Below, one piece after another: positions 17,316 to 30,072 of a stretch of DNA of 64,000 bases. Positions within the stretch are counted from its first letter, which is position 1. Each line of letters starts with the position of its first letter. The notes under the pieces were generated by a model. It worked only from the letters and a program-made list of their open reading frames with translations, ran no database searches and was not told where the DNA came from. The stretch is from Nitrospirillum viridazoti CBAmc (GTDB taxonomy: Bacteria; Pseudomonadota; Alphaproteobacteria; Azospirillales; Azospirillaceae). The stretch lies in the NCBI RefSeq assembly GCF_000730165.1, contig NZ_CP022111.1, forward strand, positions 1,178,001 to 1,242,000, in the 5' to 3' direction. The translations under genes and the position numbers were made by a program.

Positions 17316-19838
17316 GTGATCGACCAGCCTGTCCCGTCCGTCCCCCCAGAAGACTCCGTCCAGGCAGACCCTGTCCCTATAGCTGATGAGGCGCCGCCGC
17401 CGGCGCCCGTGGACCGTGACACGATGCGCGCGGCCATCGTCGCCAAGCTGATGTACGCGGTCGGCAAGAATCCCGAAGTCGCCAGCCAGCGCGACTGGTT
17501 CATCGCCACCACCCTGGCGGTGCGCGACCGCATCGTCGACCAGTGGATGGCCTCCACCCGCGCGACCTACGAATCCAAGCGCAAGCGGGTCTATTACCTG
17601 TCGCTGGAATTCCTGATCGGCCGCCTGCTGGTCGACGCCCTGATGGAAACCGGCCTGACCGAGCCGGTGCGCCAGGCGCTGGACGACCTGGGCGTGGATC
17701 TGGATCAGCTGCGCAAGATCGAGCCGGACGCGGCCTTGGGCAATGGCGGCCTGGGCCGCCTGGCCGCCTGCTTCATGGAAAGCATGGCGACCCTGCAGAT
17801 CGCGGCCCACGGCTACGGCATCCGCTACGACCACGGCCTGTTCCGCCAGGTGATCAAGGACGGCTGGCAGCGCGAATATCCGGAAAACTGGCTGACCTTC
17901 GGCAACCCCTGGGAATTCGAACGGCCCGAGGTCGACTATTCCGTGGGCTTCGGCGGCACCGTGGAGACGGTGGAGGTCAGCGAGGAGATCACCCGGCATT
18001 ACTGGCGGCCGGAGGAGACGGTGGACGCCATCGCCTTCGACACCCCCGTGCCCGGTTGGCGCGCGCGCCACGTCAACACCCTGCGCCTGTGGTCGGCCCG
18101 CGCGCCGGATGCCCTGCGGCTGGACGCCTTCAACCAGGGCGACCACGTCGGCGCCCTGGCCGCCCGCGTGCGGCTGGAGGCCATCTCCAAGGTGCTGTAC
18201 CCCAGCGACGCCACCCCGGCCGGCCTGGAGCTGCGCCTGCGGCAGGAGTACTTCTTCGTCTCCGCCTCGATGCAGGACATCATCCGCCGCCACAAGCAGC
18301 ACCATGGCGAGCTGGAACTGCTGCCCGAGAAGGTGGCGATCCAGCTGAACGACACTCACCCGGCCATCGCCATCGCCGAGCTGATGCGCGTGCTGATCGA
18401 CCTGGAGGATTTCGGCTGGGACGAGGCGTGGGAGATCACCAAGGCCGTCTTCTCCTACACCAACCATACCCTGCTGCCGGAGGCGCTGGAAAGCTGGCCC
18501 GTTCCGCTGATGGAACGGTTGCTGCCCCGGCACATGCAGATCATCTACATGATCAACGCCCGCCACCTGGACCTGGTGCGGTCGAAGGGCGAGCATGACG
18601 GCGGCGTGCTGTCGGAACTGTCGCTGATCGATGAGAGCCACGGCCGGCGCGTGCGCATGGGCAACCTGGCCTTCATCGGGTCGCACAAGATCAACGGCGT
18701 GTCAGCCCTGCATTCCGACCTGGTGCAGCGCACCCTGTTCTACCAGCTGAACCGCTTTTATCCGGGCCGCATCGTCAACAAGACCAACGGCATCACCTTC
18801 CGCCGCTGGCTGTTCGAGGCCAACCCCGGCCTGACCGAGCTGCTGGTCGATTGCTGCGGCTCGCGGGTGATGGACGACCCGGCCGCCCTGATCGACTTCG
18901 AGAAATACGCCGGCGACGCGGGCGTGGTGGACCGCTTCCGTGCCATCCGGCGAGCCAAGAAGGCCGAGCTGGCCGGACTGATCCGCCGGCGGCTGGACGT
19001 GTCGGTCAGCCCCGACGCCCTGTTCGATGTACAGATCAAGCGCATTCACGAGTACAAGCGCCAGCTGCTGAACATCCTGGAGATCGTGGCGCTGTACGAC
19101 GCCATCCGCGCCAACCCCGGCGGCAACTGGGTGCCGCGGGTGAAGATCTTCGCCGGCAAGGCCGCCGCCAGCTATCACCAGGCCAAGCTGATCATCAAGC
19201 TGGCCAACGACGTGGCCCGGCTGGTCAACCGCGACCCGGTGGTGCGCCGCCTGCTGAAGGTGGTGTTCCTGCCCAACTACAACGTCAGCCTGGCGGAGGC
19301 CATCATCCCCGCCGCCGACCTGTCGGAGCAGATTTCCACCGCCGGCATGGAGGCGTCGGGCACCGGCAACATGAAGTTGGCGCTGAACGGCGCGCTGACC
19401 ATCGGCACGCTGGACGGCGCCAATGTCGAGATCAAGGAGCATGTCGGCGACGACAACATCTTCATCTTCGGCCTGACGACGGAGCAGGTGGAGGAACGCC
19501 GGCGCAAAGGCATCGACATGAGCGACGTCATCGCCGCCTCCCCCCTGCTGGAGGAGGTGCTGGACGCCGTCGGCGCGGGTGTCTACTCCCCCGGTGAGCC
19601 GGGCCGCTTCGGCGACTTGGTGAACAGCGTCCGCCACCACGACTATTTCATGGTGGCCGCCGACTTCGACGCCTATTACGCCGCCCAGCGGGCCGTCGAT
19701 GCCCGCTGGCAGGACACGGCGGCGTGGTGGCGCTCGGCCATCATCAACACGGCGCACATGGGCTTCTTCTCGTCCGACCGGGCCATCGCCGAATACGCGA
19801 CAGACATCTGGGGCCTGCCGGCCCCCCGCATGGGTTGA
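17316..19838 (+). CDS. glgP: Glycogen/maltodextrin phosphorylase
   Basis: 840 residues from a GTG at 17316 preceded by AAAGGA at 8 nt. An in-frame ATG at 17289 is the alternative start. GT35 family: it releases glucose-1-phosphate from alpha-1,4-glucan ends with pyridoxal phosphate as cofactor. The PLP lysine is K687 in [14 protein letters not shown], and [10 protein letters not shown] follows. Other conserved blocks are [47 protein letters not shown] and NGITFRRWL. The length is standard. It is the first gene of a same-strand glg cluster, with glgB starting only 10 bp after its stop. It supplies the degradative branch of the pathway encoded here. Confidence 0.96.
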   Translation: MIDQPVPSVPPEDSVQADPVPIADEAPPPAPVDRDTMRAAIVAKLMYAVGKNPEVASQRDWFIATTLAVRDRIVDQWMASTRATYESKRKRVYYLSLEFLIGRLLVDALMETGLTEPVRQALDDLGVDLDQLRKIEPDAALGNGGLGRLAACFMESMATLQIAAHGYGIRYDHGLFRQVIKDGWQREYPENWLTFGNPWEFERPEVDYSVGFGGTVETVEVSEEITRHYWRPEETVDAIAFDTPVPGWRARHVNTLRLWSARAPDALRLDAFNQGDHVGALAARVRLEAISKVLYPSDATPAGLELRLRQEYFFVSASMQDIIRRHKQHHGELELLPEKVAIQLNDTHPAIAIAELMRVLIDLEDFGWDEAWEITKAVFSYTNHTLLPEALESWPVPLMERLLPRHMQIIYMINARHLDLVRSKGEHDGGVLSELSLIDESHGRRVRMGNLAFIGSHKINGVSALHSDLVQRTLFYQLNRFYPGRIVNKTNGITFRRWLFEANPGLTELLVDCCGSRVMDDPAALIDFEKYAGDAGVVDRFRAIRRAKKAELAGLIRRRLDVSVSPDALFDVQIKRIHEYKRQLLNILEIVALYDAIRANPGGNWVPRVKIFAGKAAASYHQAKLIIKLANDVARLVNRDPVVRRLLKVVFLPNYNVSLAEAIIPAADLSEQISTAGMEASGTGNMKLALNGALTIGTLDGANVEIKEHVGDDNIFIFGLTTEQVEERRRKGIDMSDVIAASPLLEEVLDAVGAGVYSPGEPGRFGDLVNSVRHHDYFMVAADFDAYYAAQRAVDARWQDTAAWWRSAIINTAHMGFFSSDRAIAEYATDIWGLPAPRMG

Positions 19839-19848
19839 GGGAGGCCTG

Positions 19849-22068
19849 ATGGCGCGGACCAAAGGCGAGGCATCCTGGACCGCTCGGCAGGAGGACATGG
19901 ACGCCTTGCTGGGCGCCCGGCACGACGATCCCTTCGGCGTGCTGGGGCCCCACGTGTCGGAGCGGGGTGTCACCATACGCGCCTTCGTGCCCGGGGCGGA
20001 AACGGTGGAGGCGGCGACCCCCGACGGCACCCTGGTCCTGCCGCTGACCCGTGTGCATGACGCCGGCCTCTTCGAAGGCCGGGCCGGCCGGCGCAAGCGC
20101 CCCTTCCGCTACCGCCTGCGCTGCGCCAACGCCGGGGGCGCCTGGGAGTTCGACGACCCCTACAGCTTCGGCCCCCTGTTGGGCCCCATGGACGACTATC
20201 TGTTCGCCGAGGGCACGCACAAGCGGCTGTATGAAAAGCTGGGCGCCCATCTCAAGACCCACGAGGGCGTGGACGGCGTGCACTTCGCCGTCTGGGCCCC
20301 CAACGCCCGCCGGGTATCGGTGGTGGGCGACTTCAACGGCTGGGACGGCCGGCGCCATCAGATGCGACGGCGGCTGGACAGCGGGGTGTGGGAGATCTTC
20401 GCCCCCGGCCTGGGCCAGGGTGCCGTCTACAAGTACGAGATCGTGGGACCCGATGACATCGTACTGCCGCTGAAGGCCGACCCCTTCGGCTTCGCCAGCG
20501 AGCTGCGCCCCTCCACCGCCTCCGTCGTCACCCGCACCGACAATTTCACCTGGGCTGACGACGCCCACATGGCGCACCTGAAGACCATGGACGCGCGCCG
20601 CTCACCTGTCAGCATCTATGAGGTGCACCTGGGTTCCTGGCGGCGGGGCGACGGCAACCGCTATCTCACCTGGGACGAGCTGGCGGACCAGCTGGTGCCC
20701 TATGCCGCCGACATGGGCTTCACCCACCTGGAATTCCTGCCCATCTCGGAATTCCCTTTCGACCCGTCCTGGGGGTACCAGCCCATCGGCCTGTTCGCGC
20801 CCACCGCCCGCTTCGGCACGCCTGACGGCTTCGCCCGGCTGGTGGATCGGGCCCATCGGGCGGGCCTGGGCGTGCTGCTGGACTGGGTGCCCGCCCACTT
20901 CCCCACCGACGTGCACGGCCTGGCCCGGTTCGACGGCACCGCGCTGTACGAGCATGCCGACCCACGCCAGGGCTTCCATCCCGACTGGAAAACCGCCATC
21001 TACAATTTCGGCCGGCATGAGGTGGTGAATTACCTGGCGGCCAACGCACTCTACTGGATTGACCGCTTCCACGTCGACGGCCTGCGCGTCGACGCCGTCG
21101 CCTCCATGCTCTACCTCGACTATTCCCGCAAGGACGGGGAGTGGATCCCCAACCGCGAGGGCGGCAACCAGAATCTGGAGGCGGTGGCCTTCCTGCAGGC
21201 CGTCAACACCCTGGTCTATGGCGAGCATCCGGGCGCCATGACCGTGGCCGAGGAGTCCACCTCCTGGCCCGGCGTGTCGCAGCCCACCTACGCCGGCGGC
21301 CTGGGCTTCGGCTTCAAATGGAACATGGGCTGGATGCACGACACCCTGGAGTACGTGTCCAAGGAGCCGGTCCACCGCAAATGGCACCATGACAAGCTGA
21401 CCTTCGGCCTGCTCTACGCCTTCTCGGAAAACTTCGTCCTGCCGCTCAGCCATGACGAGGTGGTCTACGGCAAGCGCTCCATCATCGAGAAGATGCCGGG
21501 CGACGACTGGCAGAAGTTCGCCACCGCCCGCGCTTACTACGCCTTCATGTGGGGGCATCCTGGCAAGAAGCTGCTGTTCATGGGCCAGGAGTTCGGCCAG
21601 CGTGCCGAATGGAATTTCCAGCAGAGCCTGGACTGGCACCTGCTCGCCTATCCGGCGCATGAGGGCCTGCGCCGCCTGGTGCGCGACCTGAACGCCGGCT
21701 ACCGCCGCGAACGTGCGCTGTATGAGACCGATTGCGTGCCCGAGGGCTTCCGCTGGATCGTCGCCGACGACAAGGACCAGTCGGTGTTCGCCTTCCTGCG
21801 CCTCGGGGGCGAGGGGGCGCGGCCCGTGGCCGTGGTGTGCAACTTCACCCCCGTGCCGCGGCCGAACTACCGGGTGGGACTGCCCGCGGCGGGCCGATGG
21901 CTGGAGATCCTCAATACCGATGCCGGCGGCTATGGCGGCACCGGGATGGGCAACCTGGGGGCGGTGACGGCCACGGACCAGCCTGCGCACGGCCTGCCGG
22001 CCTCGGCGGTGGTGACCTTGCCGCCCTTGACCACCCTATGGCTGGCCCTTGACGAGCATCAAAGCTAA
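19849..22068 (+). CDS. glgB: 1,4-alpha-glucan branching enzyme
   Basis: 739 residues, with GGGAGG 4-5 nt before the ATG. GH13 subfamily 9. An N-terminal carbohydrate-binding region ([20 protein letters not shown]), the CBM48 module ([20 protein letters not shown]) and the catalytic barrel follow in order. By alignment to the family the catalytic triad is D415 ([10 protein letters not shown]), E468 ([11 protein letters not shown]) and D536 ([12 protein letters not shown]). It introduces alpha-1,6 branches into the glucan made by GlgA. The gene is 10 bp after glgP and 60 bp before glgC. Confidence 0.97.
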   Translation: MARTKGEASWTARQEDMDALLGARHDDPFGVLGPHVSERGVTIRAFVPGAETVEAATPDGTLVLPLTRVHDAGLFEGRAGRRKRPFRYRLRCANAGGAWEFDDPYSFGPLLGPMDDYLFAEGTHKRLYEKLGAHLKTHEGVDGVHFAVWAPNARRVSVVGDFNGWDGRRHQMRRRLDSGVWEIFAPGLGQGAVYKYEIVGPDDIVLPLKADPFGFASELRPSTASVVTRTDNFTWADDAHMAHLKTMDARRSPVSIYEVHLGSWRRGDGNRYLTWDELADQLVPYAADMGFTHLEFLPISEFPFDPSWGYQPIGLFAPTARFGTPDGFARLVDRAHRAGLGVLLDWVPAHFPTDVHGLARFDGTALYEHADPRQGFHPDWKTAIYNFGRHEVVNYLAANALYWIDRFHVDGLRVDAVASMLYLDYSRKDGEWIPNREGGNQNLEAVAFLQAVNTLVYGEHPGAMTVAEESTSWPGVSQPTYAGGLGFGFKWNMGWMHDTLEYVSKEPVHRKWHHDKLTFGLLYAFSENFVLPLSHDEVVYGKRSIIEKMPGDDWQKFATARAYYAFMWGHPGKKLLFMGQEFGQRAEWNFQQSLDWHLLAYPAHEGLRRLVRDLNAGYRRERALYETDCVPEGFRWIVADDKDQSVFAFLRLGGEGARPVAVVCNFTPVPRPNYRVGLPAAGRWLEILNTDAGGYGGTGMGNLGAVTATDQPAHGLPASAVVTLPPLTTLWLALDEHQS

Positions 22069-22128
22069 GTGACGGGCAATACTTGATAATTTCAGGCGGC
22101 GCGAACAGCCGCCCCAGGGAGGAAGAAC

Positions 22129-23427
22129 GTGACAGGACCCGCGAAGCGTTTCAATAGGGCAACCAGCGATCGTCACGCCGGCCGCGGTCCCCTCGCCCGA
22201 CACGCCATGGCCTATGTGCTGGCGGGCGGGCGCGGGTCGCGCCTGATGGAATTGACCGACCGACGGGCCAAGCCGGCGGTCTATTTCGGCGGCAAGTCGC
22301 GCATCATCGACTTCGCCCTGTCCAACGCCCTGAACTCCGGCATCCGCCGCATCGGCGTCGCCACGCAGTACAAGGCGCACAGCCTGATCCGGCATCTGCA
22401 GCACGGCTGGAACTTCTTCCGCCCGGAACGGAACGAGAGCTTCGACATTTTGCCCGCGTCCCAGCGCGTGTCGGAAGAGCACTGGTATGAGGGCACGGCC
22501 GACGCCGTCTACCAAAACCTGGACATCATCCAGGACTATGAGCCCCGCTACATGGTCATCCTGGCCGGCGACCACATCTATAAGATGGACTACGAGTTGA
22601 TGCTGCAGCAGCACGTCGACTCCGGCGCCGACGTCACCGTGGGCTGCCTTGAGGTCAGCAAGGAAGAGGCCAAGGGCTTCGGCGTCATGCATGTGGATGC
22701 GGAAGACCGCATCATCTCCTTCGTGGAGAAGCCCAAGGATCCGCCCACCATGCCGGGGTCCACGGACCGCTGCCTGGCCTCCATGGGCATCTATGTCTTC
22801 AACACCGAGTTCCTGTTCGACCAGTTGCGCCGCGACGCCGCCACGCCGGGATCCAGCCGCGATTTCGGCAAGGACATCATTCCCTACATCGTGAAGCACG
22901 GGAAGGCGGTGGCCCACCACTTCTCCCGCTCCTGCGTGCGCTCCAGCTCCGAGGCCCAGCCCTACTGGCGTGACGTCGGCACGGTGGATGCCTATGCCGA
23001 GGCCAATCTGGACCTGACCGACCTGGTGCCGGGCCTCGATCTCTACGACCAGGACTGGCCCATCTGGACCTACAGCGAGATCACGCCACCCGCCAAGTTC
23101 GTCCATGACGAGGAGGGCCGGCGCGGCCAAGCCATCTCCTCCCTGGTGTCGGGTGGCTGCATCGTCTCCGGCGCGTCGCTGAAGCGGGCGCTGCTGTTCA
23201 CCGGGGTGCGCATCAATTCCTTCTCCTCCGTGGAAAACGCCGTGCTGCTGCCCTATGTCGATGTCGCCCGGTCGGCCCGGCTGACCAATGTCGTCGTCGA
23301 CCGCGGCGTCCACATCCCCACCGGCCTGGTGGTGGGCGAGGATCCGGAGGAAGACGCGCGCCGCTTCCGGCGCAGCGCCAGCGGCACCTGCCTCATCACC
23401 CAAGCCATGATCGACCGCCTGGCCTGA
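22129..23427 (+). CDS. glgC: Glucose-1-phosphate adenylyltransferase (ADP-glucose pyrophosphorylase)
   Basis: 432 residues from a GTG at 22129, preceded by GGGAGGAAG. It makes ADP-glucose from ATP and glucose-1-phosphate, the committed step of glycogen synthesis. [20 protein letters not shown] is the nucleotide-binding signature, and [19 protein letters not shown] follows. DHIYKMDYE is the metal/sugar-1-phosphate site, and FVEKPKDPP and [11 protein letters not shown] are the usual ADP-glucose contacts. The C-terminal left-handed beta-helix ends with [19 protein letters not shown]. The length matches the family. Allosteric control by glycolytic intermediates is typical but cannot be judged from sequence. 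Confidence 0.97.
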   Translation: MTGPAKRFNRATSDRHAGRGPLARHAMAYVLAGGRGSRLMELTDRRAKPAVYFGGKSRIIDFALSNALNSGIRRIGVATQYKAHSLIRHLQHGWNFFRPERNESFDILPASQRVSEEHWYEGTADAVYQNLDIIQDYEPRYMVILAGDHIYKMDYELMLQQHVDSGADVTVGCLEVSKEEAKGFGVMHVDAEDRIISFVEKPKDPPTMPGSTDRCLASMGIYVFNTEFLFDQLRRDAATPGSSRDFGKDIIPYIVKHGKAVAHHFSRSCVRSSSEAQPYWRDVGTVDAYAEANLDLTDLVPGLDLYDQDWPIWTYSEITPPAKFVHDEEGRRGQAISSLVSGGCIVSGASLKRALLFTGVRINSFSSVENAVLLPYVDVARSARLTNVVVDRGVHIPTGLVVGEDPEEDARRFRRSASGTCLITQAMIDRLA

Positions 23428-23454
23428 TTTGCCTGCCCTTATCGCTGCCCTGAT

Positions 23455-23488
23455 CGCCTGCCCTGAACGCCTGCCCTGAACGCCTGAA
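23455..23488. repeat. Short tandem repeat in the glgC-glgA spacer
   Basis: CGCCTGCCCTGAA occurs twice head to tail (23455-23467, 23468-23480), followed by a partial third copy CGCCTGAA. A more degenerate CTGCCCT unit precedes them. It looks like replication slippage in the leader just before the glgA start and could alter translation of glgA. Confidence 0.6.
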
Positions 23489-23501
23489 GGACTGATGCCC
23501 C

Positions 23502-24956
23502 ATGCCGATTTCCGTGCTCTCGGTCGCCTCGGAGGTGTTTCCCCTGATCAAGACCGGGGGGCTGGCGGATGTGGTGGGGGCCTTGCCCGGGGCGCTGGCG
23601 GCCGAGGACGTGGCCGTCACCACCCTGGTGCCGGGCTACCCCGCCGTGACCGAGGCCTTGCAGGACGGGCGGGAGGTGCATGCCTTCGCCGAGCTGTTCG
23701 GCGGGCCGGCACGGCTGGTGGCCGGCACGGCCCACGGCCTGGACCTGATCGTGGTGGACGCTCCGCACCTGTATGCCCGGTCGGGCAACCCCTACATCGG
23801 CCCGGACGGGCGCGATTGGCAGGACAACCCCCTGCGCTTCGCGGCACTGGCCCGCGCCGCGGCGGAGGTCGGCCTGGGCCGGGGCGGCGTGCCCCAGCCC
23901 GACGTCGTCCACGCCCATGACTGGCAGGCCGGCCTGACCCCAGCCTACCTGGTCTATGACGGCTGGCAGCGGCCGGCCACGGTGATGACGGTGCACAACT
24001 TGGCCTTCCAGGGCCAGTTCGAGGCGACGCTGCTGCCCCGCCTGGGCCTGCCGGCGCATGCCTTCAATATGGAGGGCGTCGAGTATTACGGCGCGGTGGG
24101 CTATTTGAAGGCTGGGCTGCAGCTGGCCGACCGCATCACCACCGTGTCCCCCACCTACGCCCAGGAGATCCGCGGCCCCGACGCCGGCATGGGGCTGGAC
24201 GGCCTGCTGCGCGCCCGGGCGGGGCAATTGAGCGGCATCATCAACGGCGTCGATACCGCCATCTGGGACCCGGCCGCCGACCCCTTCCTGCCCGCCCCCT
24301 TCTCGCCCAGGCAGATGAAGGGCCGTGCCACCGCCAAGGCGGCCCTGCAGGAACGGTTCGGCCTCGCCACCAACCCCAACGCCCTGCTGTTCGGCGTGGT
24401 CAGCCGCCTGTCCTGGCAGAAGGGCCTGGATCTGCTGCTGGAGGCCATCCCCACCCTGATCGCCGCCGGCGGCCAGCTGGTGCTGCTGGGCGCCGGAGAA
24501 GCGGCGCTGGAGCGCGGCTACCGCAACGCCGCCGCGGCCCACCCCGGCCGCATCGGCTGCGTCATCGGTTATGACGAGCCGCTGGCCCATCTGATCCAGG
24601 CGGGGGCGGAGGCGCTGATCGTGCCCTCGCGGTTCGAGCCCTGCGGCCTGACCCAGTTGTACGCCCTGCGTTATGGCGCCATCCCCGTCGTCTCCAGCGT
24701 CGGCGGCCTGGCCGACACCGTCATCGATGCCAACGAGATGGCGCTCGCCAGCGGCGTGGGCACGGGCCTGCGCTTCCAGCCGACCACCACCCTGGCGCTG
24801 GAGGGGGCCATCCAGCGCGCGGCCGCCCTGCATGCCGACCAGACTGTGTGGAAGCGCCTGCGCCGCAACGCCATGGCCACCGACGTGTCCTGGACCAACC
24901 CGGCCCGCCGCTACGCCGCCCTGTATCGCGATCTGGTGGGGAATCGCACACCGTGA
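23502..24956 (+). CDS. glgA: Glycogen synthase (ADP-glucose-dependent, GT5)
   Basis: 484 residues. The N-terminal KTGGL motif, whose lysine (K17) binds ADP-glucose, is in [32 protein letters not shown] and [11 protein letters not shown] are conserved GT5 segments. The C-terminal Rossmann domain has [18 protein letters not shown], and [18 protein letters not shown] contains the catalytic EPCGLTQ motif. It extends alpha-1,4-glucan chains from ADP-glucose. Its TGA overlaps the GTG start of the next gene by 4 bp, which couples synthesis and debranching at the translational level. Confidence 0.97.
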   Translation: MPISVLSVASEVFPLIKTGGLADVVGALPGALAAEDVAVTTLVPGYPAVTEALQDGREVHAFAELFGGPARLVAGTAHGLDLIVVDAPHLYARSGNPYIGPDGRDWQDNPLRFAALARAAAEVGLGRGGVPQPDVVHAHDWQAGLTPAYLVYDGWQRPATVMTVHNLAFQGQFEATLLPRLGLPAHAFNMEGVEYYGAVGYLKAGLQLADRITTVSPTYAQEIRGPDAGMGLDGLLRARAGQLSGIINGVDTAIWDPAADPFLPAPFSPRQMKGRATAKAALQERFGLATNPNALLFGVVSRLSWQKGLDLLLEAIPTLIAAGGQLVLLGAGEAALERGYRNAAAAHPGRIGCVIGYDEPLAHLIQAGAEALIVPSRFEPCGLTQLYALRYGAIPVVSSVGGLADTVIDANEMALASGVGTGLRFQPTTTLALEGAIQRAAALHADQTVWKRLRRNAMATDVSWTNPARRYAALYRDLVGNRTP

Positions 24957-27900
24957 GCGTCCGCCGCCTCGCCGATGGCCCCGGCACCCCCGAACCGCTG
25001 GGCGTCACCCTGACGGCGCATGGCATCAATGTCGCCGTCCATTCCGCCCACGCCACCGCCATCGAGCTGTGCCTGTTCGACGCGGGGACCGCAGGCGAGG
25101 CGCCGACCGAGTCCGTCCGCGTCGCCCTGATGGAGCGGACCGGCGACGTCTTCCACGGCTTCGTGCGCGGCGTCCGCGCGGGGCAGCGCTATGGCCTGCG
25201 GGCCCATGGCCCCTTCGATCCGCGCGCCGGCCACCGCTTCAACCCGGCCAAGCTGCTGCTGGACCCGCACGCCACCCGGCTGGACGGGCCTTTCCTGCCC
25301 CACCCCGCCCAGTTCGGCCACAAGCCGGGGGAGCCGGACGCCGACTTGGCCGCCGACACGGTGGACAGCGCCCCCTTCGTGCCCAAGGCGGTGGTGGAGG
25401 GGCCGTTCGATCCCGGCCCGGTGACGCGCCCCCGCGTGCCCTGGGGCCGCACCGTGATCTACGAATGCCACCTGAAGGGCTACACCGCCCTGCACCCCGA
25501 GGTGCCGGAGGAACTGCGCGGCACCTTCGCCGGGCTGGGCCATCCGGCGGCGGTCGATTACCTGAAGCGGCTGGGCGTCACCACGCTGGAAATCCTGCCG
25601 GCCATGGCCTGGGCGGATGAGCGCCACCTGGCGCCCCTGGGTCTCCGCAACGCCTGGGGCTACAACCCCATCGCCTTTTGTGCCCCCGATCCCCGCCTGG
25701 CGCCGGGCGGCTGGGCGGAGGTGCGCGCCGCCGTGGCAGCATTGCATGCAGCCGGCATCGAGGTCATCCTGGACGTGGTGCTGAACCACTCCGCCGAATC
25801 CGACGAACTGGGTCCCACCCTCAGCCTGCGCGGCCTGGACAACGCCAGCTACTATCGCCTGCGCCCCGATGATCGCCGCTATTACGTGAACGACACCGGC
25901 TGCGGCAACACCCTGCCCGTCGAGCGGCCGGTCCTGATGCGCCTGGCGCTGGACGCGCTGCGCACCTGGGCGACCCGCGCTGGGCTGGACGGCTTCCGCT
26001 TCGACCTGGCCGCCACCCTGGGGCGGACCGACAGCGGATTCGACCCCGATGGCGCCTTCCTATCCGCCCTGTCCCAGGATCCGCTGCTACGCGACCTGAA
26101 GCTGATCGCGGAGCCGTGGGACATCGGCCCCGGCGGCTACCATCCCGGCGGCTTCCCCGCCGGCTGGGGCGAATGGAACGACCGCTTCCGCGACGACATG
26201 CGCCACTTCTGGCGGGGCGACGGCCACAAGCTGGGGGCACTGGCCACGCGGCTGGCGGGGTCCGCCGACCTGTTCGGGGCCAAGCGCCGCCCCTCGCGCA
26301 GCGTCAACTTCATCGTCGCCCATGACGGCTTCAGCCTGGCCGATTTGGTGAGCTACCAAGGCAAGCACAATGAGGCGAATGGTGAGCACAACCGCGACGG
26401 CACGGACGACAACGCCAGCTGGAACCATGGGGTGGAGGGGCCCAGCGACGATCCGGCCGTGACCGCCGCCCGCCGCCGTGACATGCGGGCCCTGATCGCC
26501 ACGCTGATGGTGGCGCGGGGCACGCCCATGCTGGGCATGGGGGCGGAGGCGGGACGCACGCAGGACGGCAACAACAACGCCTACGCCCAGGACAACCGCC
26601 TGAACTGGCTGGACCATGGCGCCGTCGACGCCGGCCTGTACGATTTCACCCGCCGCGCCATCGCCCTGCGGCAGGCGCACCCGGCCTTGCGCACCGACCA
26701 TTTCCTGACCGGCGATCCCAATGCCGCCGGCGTGCCCGACGTGGAATGGCTGCGCGCCGATGGACAGGCGCTGGCCGGCGGTGACTGGGATGGCGAGGGG
26801 CCGCTGGTCGCGGTCTTCGCCGCACCGGCCGAGACGGGCGACATCGACCGTGTGGCCGTCATCGTCAACCGCGCCTGGGAGGCACGGACCGTCACCCCGC
26901 CCTGGAACCGCGCCGGCCATGGCTGGCGCCAAGTGCTGGACAGCGGTGCCGGGGAAGAGTGCGATGGGGCCGACACCCCCGTCGACGGGCCCTTCCCCGT
27001 GGGACTGCGTAGCGTCATCGTCCTGGCCGAGCAGCCGGCCGACGAAGGCCGCCGGCGGTCCCCGCCCACGGCCGACCTGCTGGACCGCTACGCCCGCGCC
27101 GCCGGCATCGCGCCGGACTGGTGGGATGAGATGGGTGGCCACCACCCCGTGCCCGACCAGACCAAGCGCGCGCTGCTGGGCGCCATGGGCCTGGACGCGG
27201 AAACCCTGGGCGCCGTCCGCGACGGGCTGGAACGGCTGTCCGAAGAGGGACCGTTCCGCCCCCTGCCCCGCACCGTGGTGGGCACGGCGGGGCAAGCGCT
27301 GCGCCTGGTCGTTCCCCTGGCCGACACCCCAGCGCTGGACCTGGCGCTGCGGCTGGAGGATGGGACGGCCCGCGTGCTGAAGGTGGCGCTGGATGGCCGG
27401 CGCCTGCCCGTCACCGCCCCAGACGGGCGCCGGTGCACGGTGGTGGAGGTGACGTTGGACGCCTTGCCGGCGGGCGTGCACCGGCTCTGCCTGGCCAACC
27501 GGCCGGAGATCGCCGCCACCTTGGTGGTCGCCCCACCCCGCGCCCACCTGCCGCAGGCCTTGGCCGGCGCGCCGCGCTTCGGCATCGGCGCCCATCTTTA
27601 TGCCTTGCGGCGCGCGGGCGACCAGGGCATGGGCGACTTCACCACCCTGGCGCGGCTGGGTGCCGGCGCCGGGGCGCTGGGCGCCGGCACCGTCGGCATC
27701 AACCCCCTGCACGCGTTGTTCAACGGTGACCGCGACCGCGCCAGTCCCTACCAGCCGTCCGATCGCCGTTTCCTGGACCCCCTCTACATCGACCTGGCCG
27801 CCCTGGGCGATGCCGATCCGGCGGGCGCCGCCGCCGTCCTGATGGCGGCCGAAGGGGCGGCGTTGGACCAGCTGTCGGCCCGGCGCGCCATCGACTACCC

Positions 27901-29173
27901 GGGGGTGTGGGCCCTGAAGCGCCAGGCCCTGGCCGCCGCCCATGCCGGCTTCCGCGACCTGACACGGCGGCAGCCAGACCACCCGGTGGTGGGTGAACTG
28001 GCCACCTTCGTCCGCGCCGGCGGCGAAAGCTTGCAGCGCTTCGCCCGGTTCCAGGCCTTGGCCGAGATCCACGCCGGCCCCTGGACGCATTGGCCCGAGA
28101 AGGCGCGTTTGACGGACGCCCCCGTCGCCTCGGAAGGCCTGGACTTCCCCCTCTGGCTGCAATGGCTGGCCGACCGCCAACTGGCCGCCGCCGACCGGGC
28201 CGCGCGTCAGGGCGGGCTGGCGCTGGGCTTCTACCGCGACCTGGCGGTGGGGGCCGCCTTCGACGGGGCCGAGACCTGGGGGAACAGGGCGGAATTCGCG
28301 CTGGACGCCTCCATCGGCGCGCCGCCGGACCTGTTCTCGGCCGAGGGGCAGGTGTGGAACCTGCCGCCGCCCAATCCCCTGGCGCAGGAGGCCAATGCCG
28401 GCGCCGCCTTCGCGGAGTTGCTGGCCGCCAACATGCGCCATGCCGGCCTGCTGCGCATCGACCACGTCATGGGCCTGAAACGCCTGTTCTGGGTGCCCAA
28501 GGGCGCCGCCGGCCGCGACGGCGCCTATGTGGCCGCCCCGTTCGACCTGCTGCTGGCGCGCACGCTGCTGGAAAGCCAGCGGGCCGGCGTGGCCGTGGTG
28601 GGGGAGGATCTGGGCACCGTGCCCGAGGGCTTCCGCGAACGGCTGGGCGACGCCGGCATCCTGTCCTACCGCGTGCTGTGGTTCGAGCGCGAGGGGGAGC
28701 GCTTCCGCGACCCGGCGCGCTGGCCGGCCAATGCCGCCGCCTGCGTTTCCACCCACGACCTGCCCACCCTGGCCGGCTGGTGGATGGCGGCCGACATCGC
28801 CGAAAAGCACACTCTGGGCTTGCTGGACGACACGGCCGACGCGCAGGCCCGGGCCGCCCGGCGGGAGGAGAAGCGCGGCCTGTTGGACCAGCTGGTGGGC
28901 GCGGGCCTGCTGACCGACGGCGGGGATCTGGACGGAGAGCTGGACGACACCCTGGCCGCGGCCATCCACGCCTTCGTCGCGGCGGCGCCATCGACCCTGA
29001 TGCTGGCACAGGTTGACGACCTGGCCGGCGAGGTGGACGCAGTGAACCTGCCGGGCACCGACCGGGAGCGGCCGAACTGGCGCCGCCGCCTGGCCCCGGA
29101 CGTGAACACACTGCTGTCCACCAGCCGCAGCCGCGCCATCATGGCGGCGGTGGCGCAGGGACGGCAGCAGTAG
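24953..29173 (+). CDS. glgX: Glycogen debranching enzyme GlgX fused to 4-alpha-glucanotransferase MalQ
   Basis: 1,406 residues, about twice a normal GlgX. The GTG start at 24953 overlaps the glgA stop. Residues 1 to about 695 are a GH13 isoamylase-type debranching enzyme: CBM48 region, [20 protein letters not shown], nucleophile D351 ([12 protein letters not shown]), acid/base E387 ([13 protein letters not shown]) and D458 ([15 protein letters not shown]). A short linker near residue 700 leads to a GH77 amylomaltase domain starting [15 protein letters not shown]-like sequence. Its triad is D1170 ([10 protein letters not shown]), E1218 ([13 protein letters not shown]) and D1269 ([12 protein letters not shown]). 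No stop or frameshift is visible between the halves, and the second half has no good internal ribosome site. The fusion would remove alpha-1,6 branches and disproportionate the released short maltodextrins. Confidence 0.93.
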   Translation: MSVRRLADGPGTPEPLGVTLTAHGINVAVHSAHATAIELCLFDAGTAGEAPTESVRVALMERTGDVFHGFVRGVRAGQRYGLRAHGPFDPRAGHRFNPAKLLLDPHATRLDGPFLPHPAQFGHKPGEPDADLAADTVDSAPFVPKAVVEGPFDPGPVTRPRVPWGRTVIYECHLKGYTALHPEVPEELRGTFAGLGHPAAVDYLKRLGVTTLEILPAMAWADERHLAPLGLRNAWGYNPIAFCAPDPRLAPGGWAEVRAAVAALHAAGIEVILDVVLNHSAESDELGPTLSLRGLDNASYYRLRPDDRRYYVNDTGCGNTLPVERPVLMRLALDALRTWATRAGLDGFRFDLAATLGRTDSGFDPDGAFLSALSQDPLLRDLKLIAEPWDIGPGGYHPGGFPAGWGEWNDRFRDDMRHFWRGDGHKLGALATRLAGSADLFGAKRRPSRSVNFIVAHDGFSLADLVSYQGKHNEANGEHNRDGTDDNASWNHGVEGPSDDPAVTAARRRDMRALIATLMVARGTPMLGMGAEAGRTQDGNNNAYAQDNRLNWLDHGAVDAGLYDFTRRAIALRQAHPALRTDHFLTGDPNAAGVPDVEWLRADGQALAGGDWDGEGPLVAVFAAPAETGDIDRVAVIVNRAWEARTVTPPWNRAGHGWRQVLDSGAGEECDGADTPVDGPFPVGLRSVIVLAEQPADEGRRRSPPTADLLDRYARAAGIAPDWWDEMGGHHPVPDQTKRALLGAMGLDAETLGAVRDGLERLSEEGPFRPLPRTVVGTAGQALRLVVPLADTPALDLALRLEDGTARVLKVALDGRRLPVTAPDGRRCTVVEVTLDALPAGVHRLCLANRPEIAATLVVAPPRAHLPQALAGAPRFGIGAHLYALRRAGDQGMGDFTTLARLGAGAGALGAGTVGINPLHALFNGDRDRASPYQPSDRRFLDPLYIDLAALGDADPAGAAAVLMAAEGAALDQLSARRAIDYPGVWALKRQALAAAHAGFRDLTRRQPDHPVVGELATFVRAGGESLQRFARFQALAEIHAGPWTHWPEKARLTDAPVASEGLDFPLWLQWLADRQLAAADRAARQGGLALGFYRDLAVGAAFDGAETWGNRAEFALDASIGAPPDLFSAEGQVWNLPPPNPLAQEANAGAAFAELLAANMRHAGLLRIDHVMGLKRLFWVPKGAAGRDGAYVAAPFDLLLARTLLESQRAGVAVVGEDLGTVPEGFRERLGDAGILSYRVLWFEREGERFRDPARWPANAAACVSTHDLPTLAGWWMAADIAEKHTLGLLDDTADAQARAARREEKRGLLDQLVGAGLLTDGGDLDGELDDTLAAAIHAFVAAAPSTLMLAQVDDLAGEVDAVNLPGTDRERPNWRRRLAPDVNTLLSTSRSRAIMAAVAQGRQQ

Positions 29174-29177
29174 GCCG

Positions 29178-29813
29178 CTATCCGGCGAACCCGGCCGCCA
29201 CCAGGGGCGCCAGGTCGGGCGGCAATGTGCCTTCCAGGTGCATGAGGCGGACCCGCAGCAGGGCGGCTATGGTCATGGCGTCCAGAATCTCGCCCGACAG
29301 CGCCATGTCCAGCGCCGCGCGCAGGGGCAGGCGGCGGATGGTCAGCTGCTCCGTCTCGTCCGGCGCCACCGGCACCTCGGTCAGGTCCCAGGCCAGGTAA
29401 AGATGGGCGTGCTCGTTACCAATGCTGTTGGACATGTCCATGCGCTGGATCTCCAGCCAGCGGCCGGCGCGCAAGCCCGCCTCCTCCCGCAGTTCCTCGG
29501 CGGCGCCGGCCAGGGGCCCGACCGCCTTGGGACCCGCCAAGGGTATGCCGCCCTCCACCATTTCCCAGCTGTAGCGGCCGGCGCCGAAGCGCCACTGGCC
29601 GACCAGCCAGGTGTCGCCGTTGGCGGCCACGGGCAGGACGCCCACCGCCACGGTGGCGAACTCCACCGTGCCGAAGATACCGGGGCGGCCATCTGGGCGC
29701 AGGACCTCGTGATGGAACACCCGCAGCCACGGGTTTTCATACCGCAGGTCGCGCGACAGCACGGTCCAGGGATTCTTCTGGGACGATGGCGGCGTGCGGG
29801 CGGGGTCGGACAT
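29178..29813 (-). CDS. Nudix hydrolase, ADP-sugar/ADP-ribose pyrophosphatase-like
   Basis: 211 residues from the ATG at 29813 (GGAAG just upstream). The Nudix region begins at GG (88-89, EGGIPLAG) and continues to AAEELREEAGL (104-114). The usual arginine of the REUxEExGU core is replaced by glutamate (AEELREEAG), but the two metal-binding glutamates are intact. The N-terminal YENPWLRVFHHEVLRPDGRP and the GQWRFGAGRYSWEMVEGG block resemble ADP-ribose/ADP-sugar hydrolases. It is convergent with glgX, the two stops being four bases apart. An ADP-glucose-hydrolysing role would fit the neighbourhood, but this is inference from position only. Confidence 0.8.
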   Translation of the reverse strand: MSDPARTPPSSQKNPWTVLSRDLRYENPWLRVFHHEVLRPDGRPGIFGTVEFATVAVGVLPVAANGDTWLVGQWRFGAGRYSWEMVEGGIPLAGPKAVGPLAGAAEELREEAGLRAGRWLEIQRMDMSNSIGNEHAHLYLAWDLTEVPVAPDETEQLTIRRLPLRAALDMALSGEILDAMTIAALLRVRLMHLEGTLPPDLAPLVAAGFAG

Positions 29814-30072
29814 GGGCTTCCGGATTCCTGACGGGGCGTGAGCCCTAGAGATACGGGAAACGGCGCCGAGGTTCACGCCCTATCCGGCGACGCGCATCAT
29901 CCATTGCTTCGGCTATCACCCACAACGGACTGTTTTCCAAGCTTTTCCCGGAGGAGCCACCCCGCTTCCAACCCTCTCCATCCGGGGTCCGTCATATTTT
30001 TTTCGATTTTGCCAAACAAAGGGGTTCCCATCCCAAAAACGCTTTGCTATATCACCGCCCACCGCAGCGCCG

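Noticed and set aside
26087-28969. A 960-codon minus-strand frame opposite glgX-malQ
   Set aside because: It is an antisense shadow of a GC-rich gene with two complete sets of catalytic motifs on the plus strand. The antisense product is low complexity.
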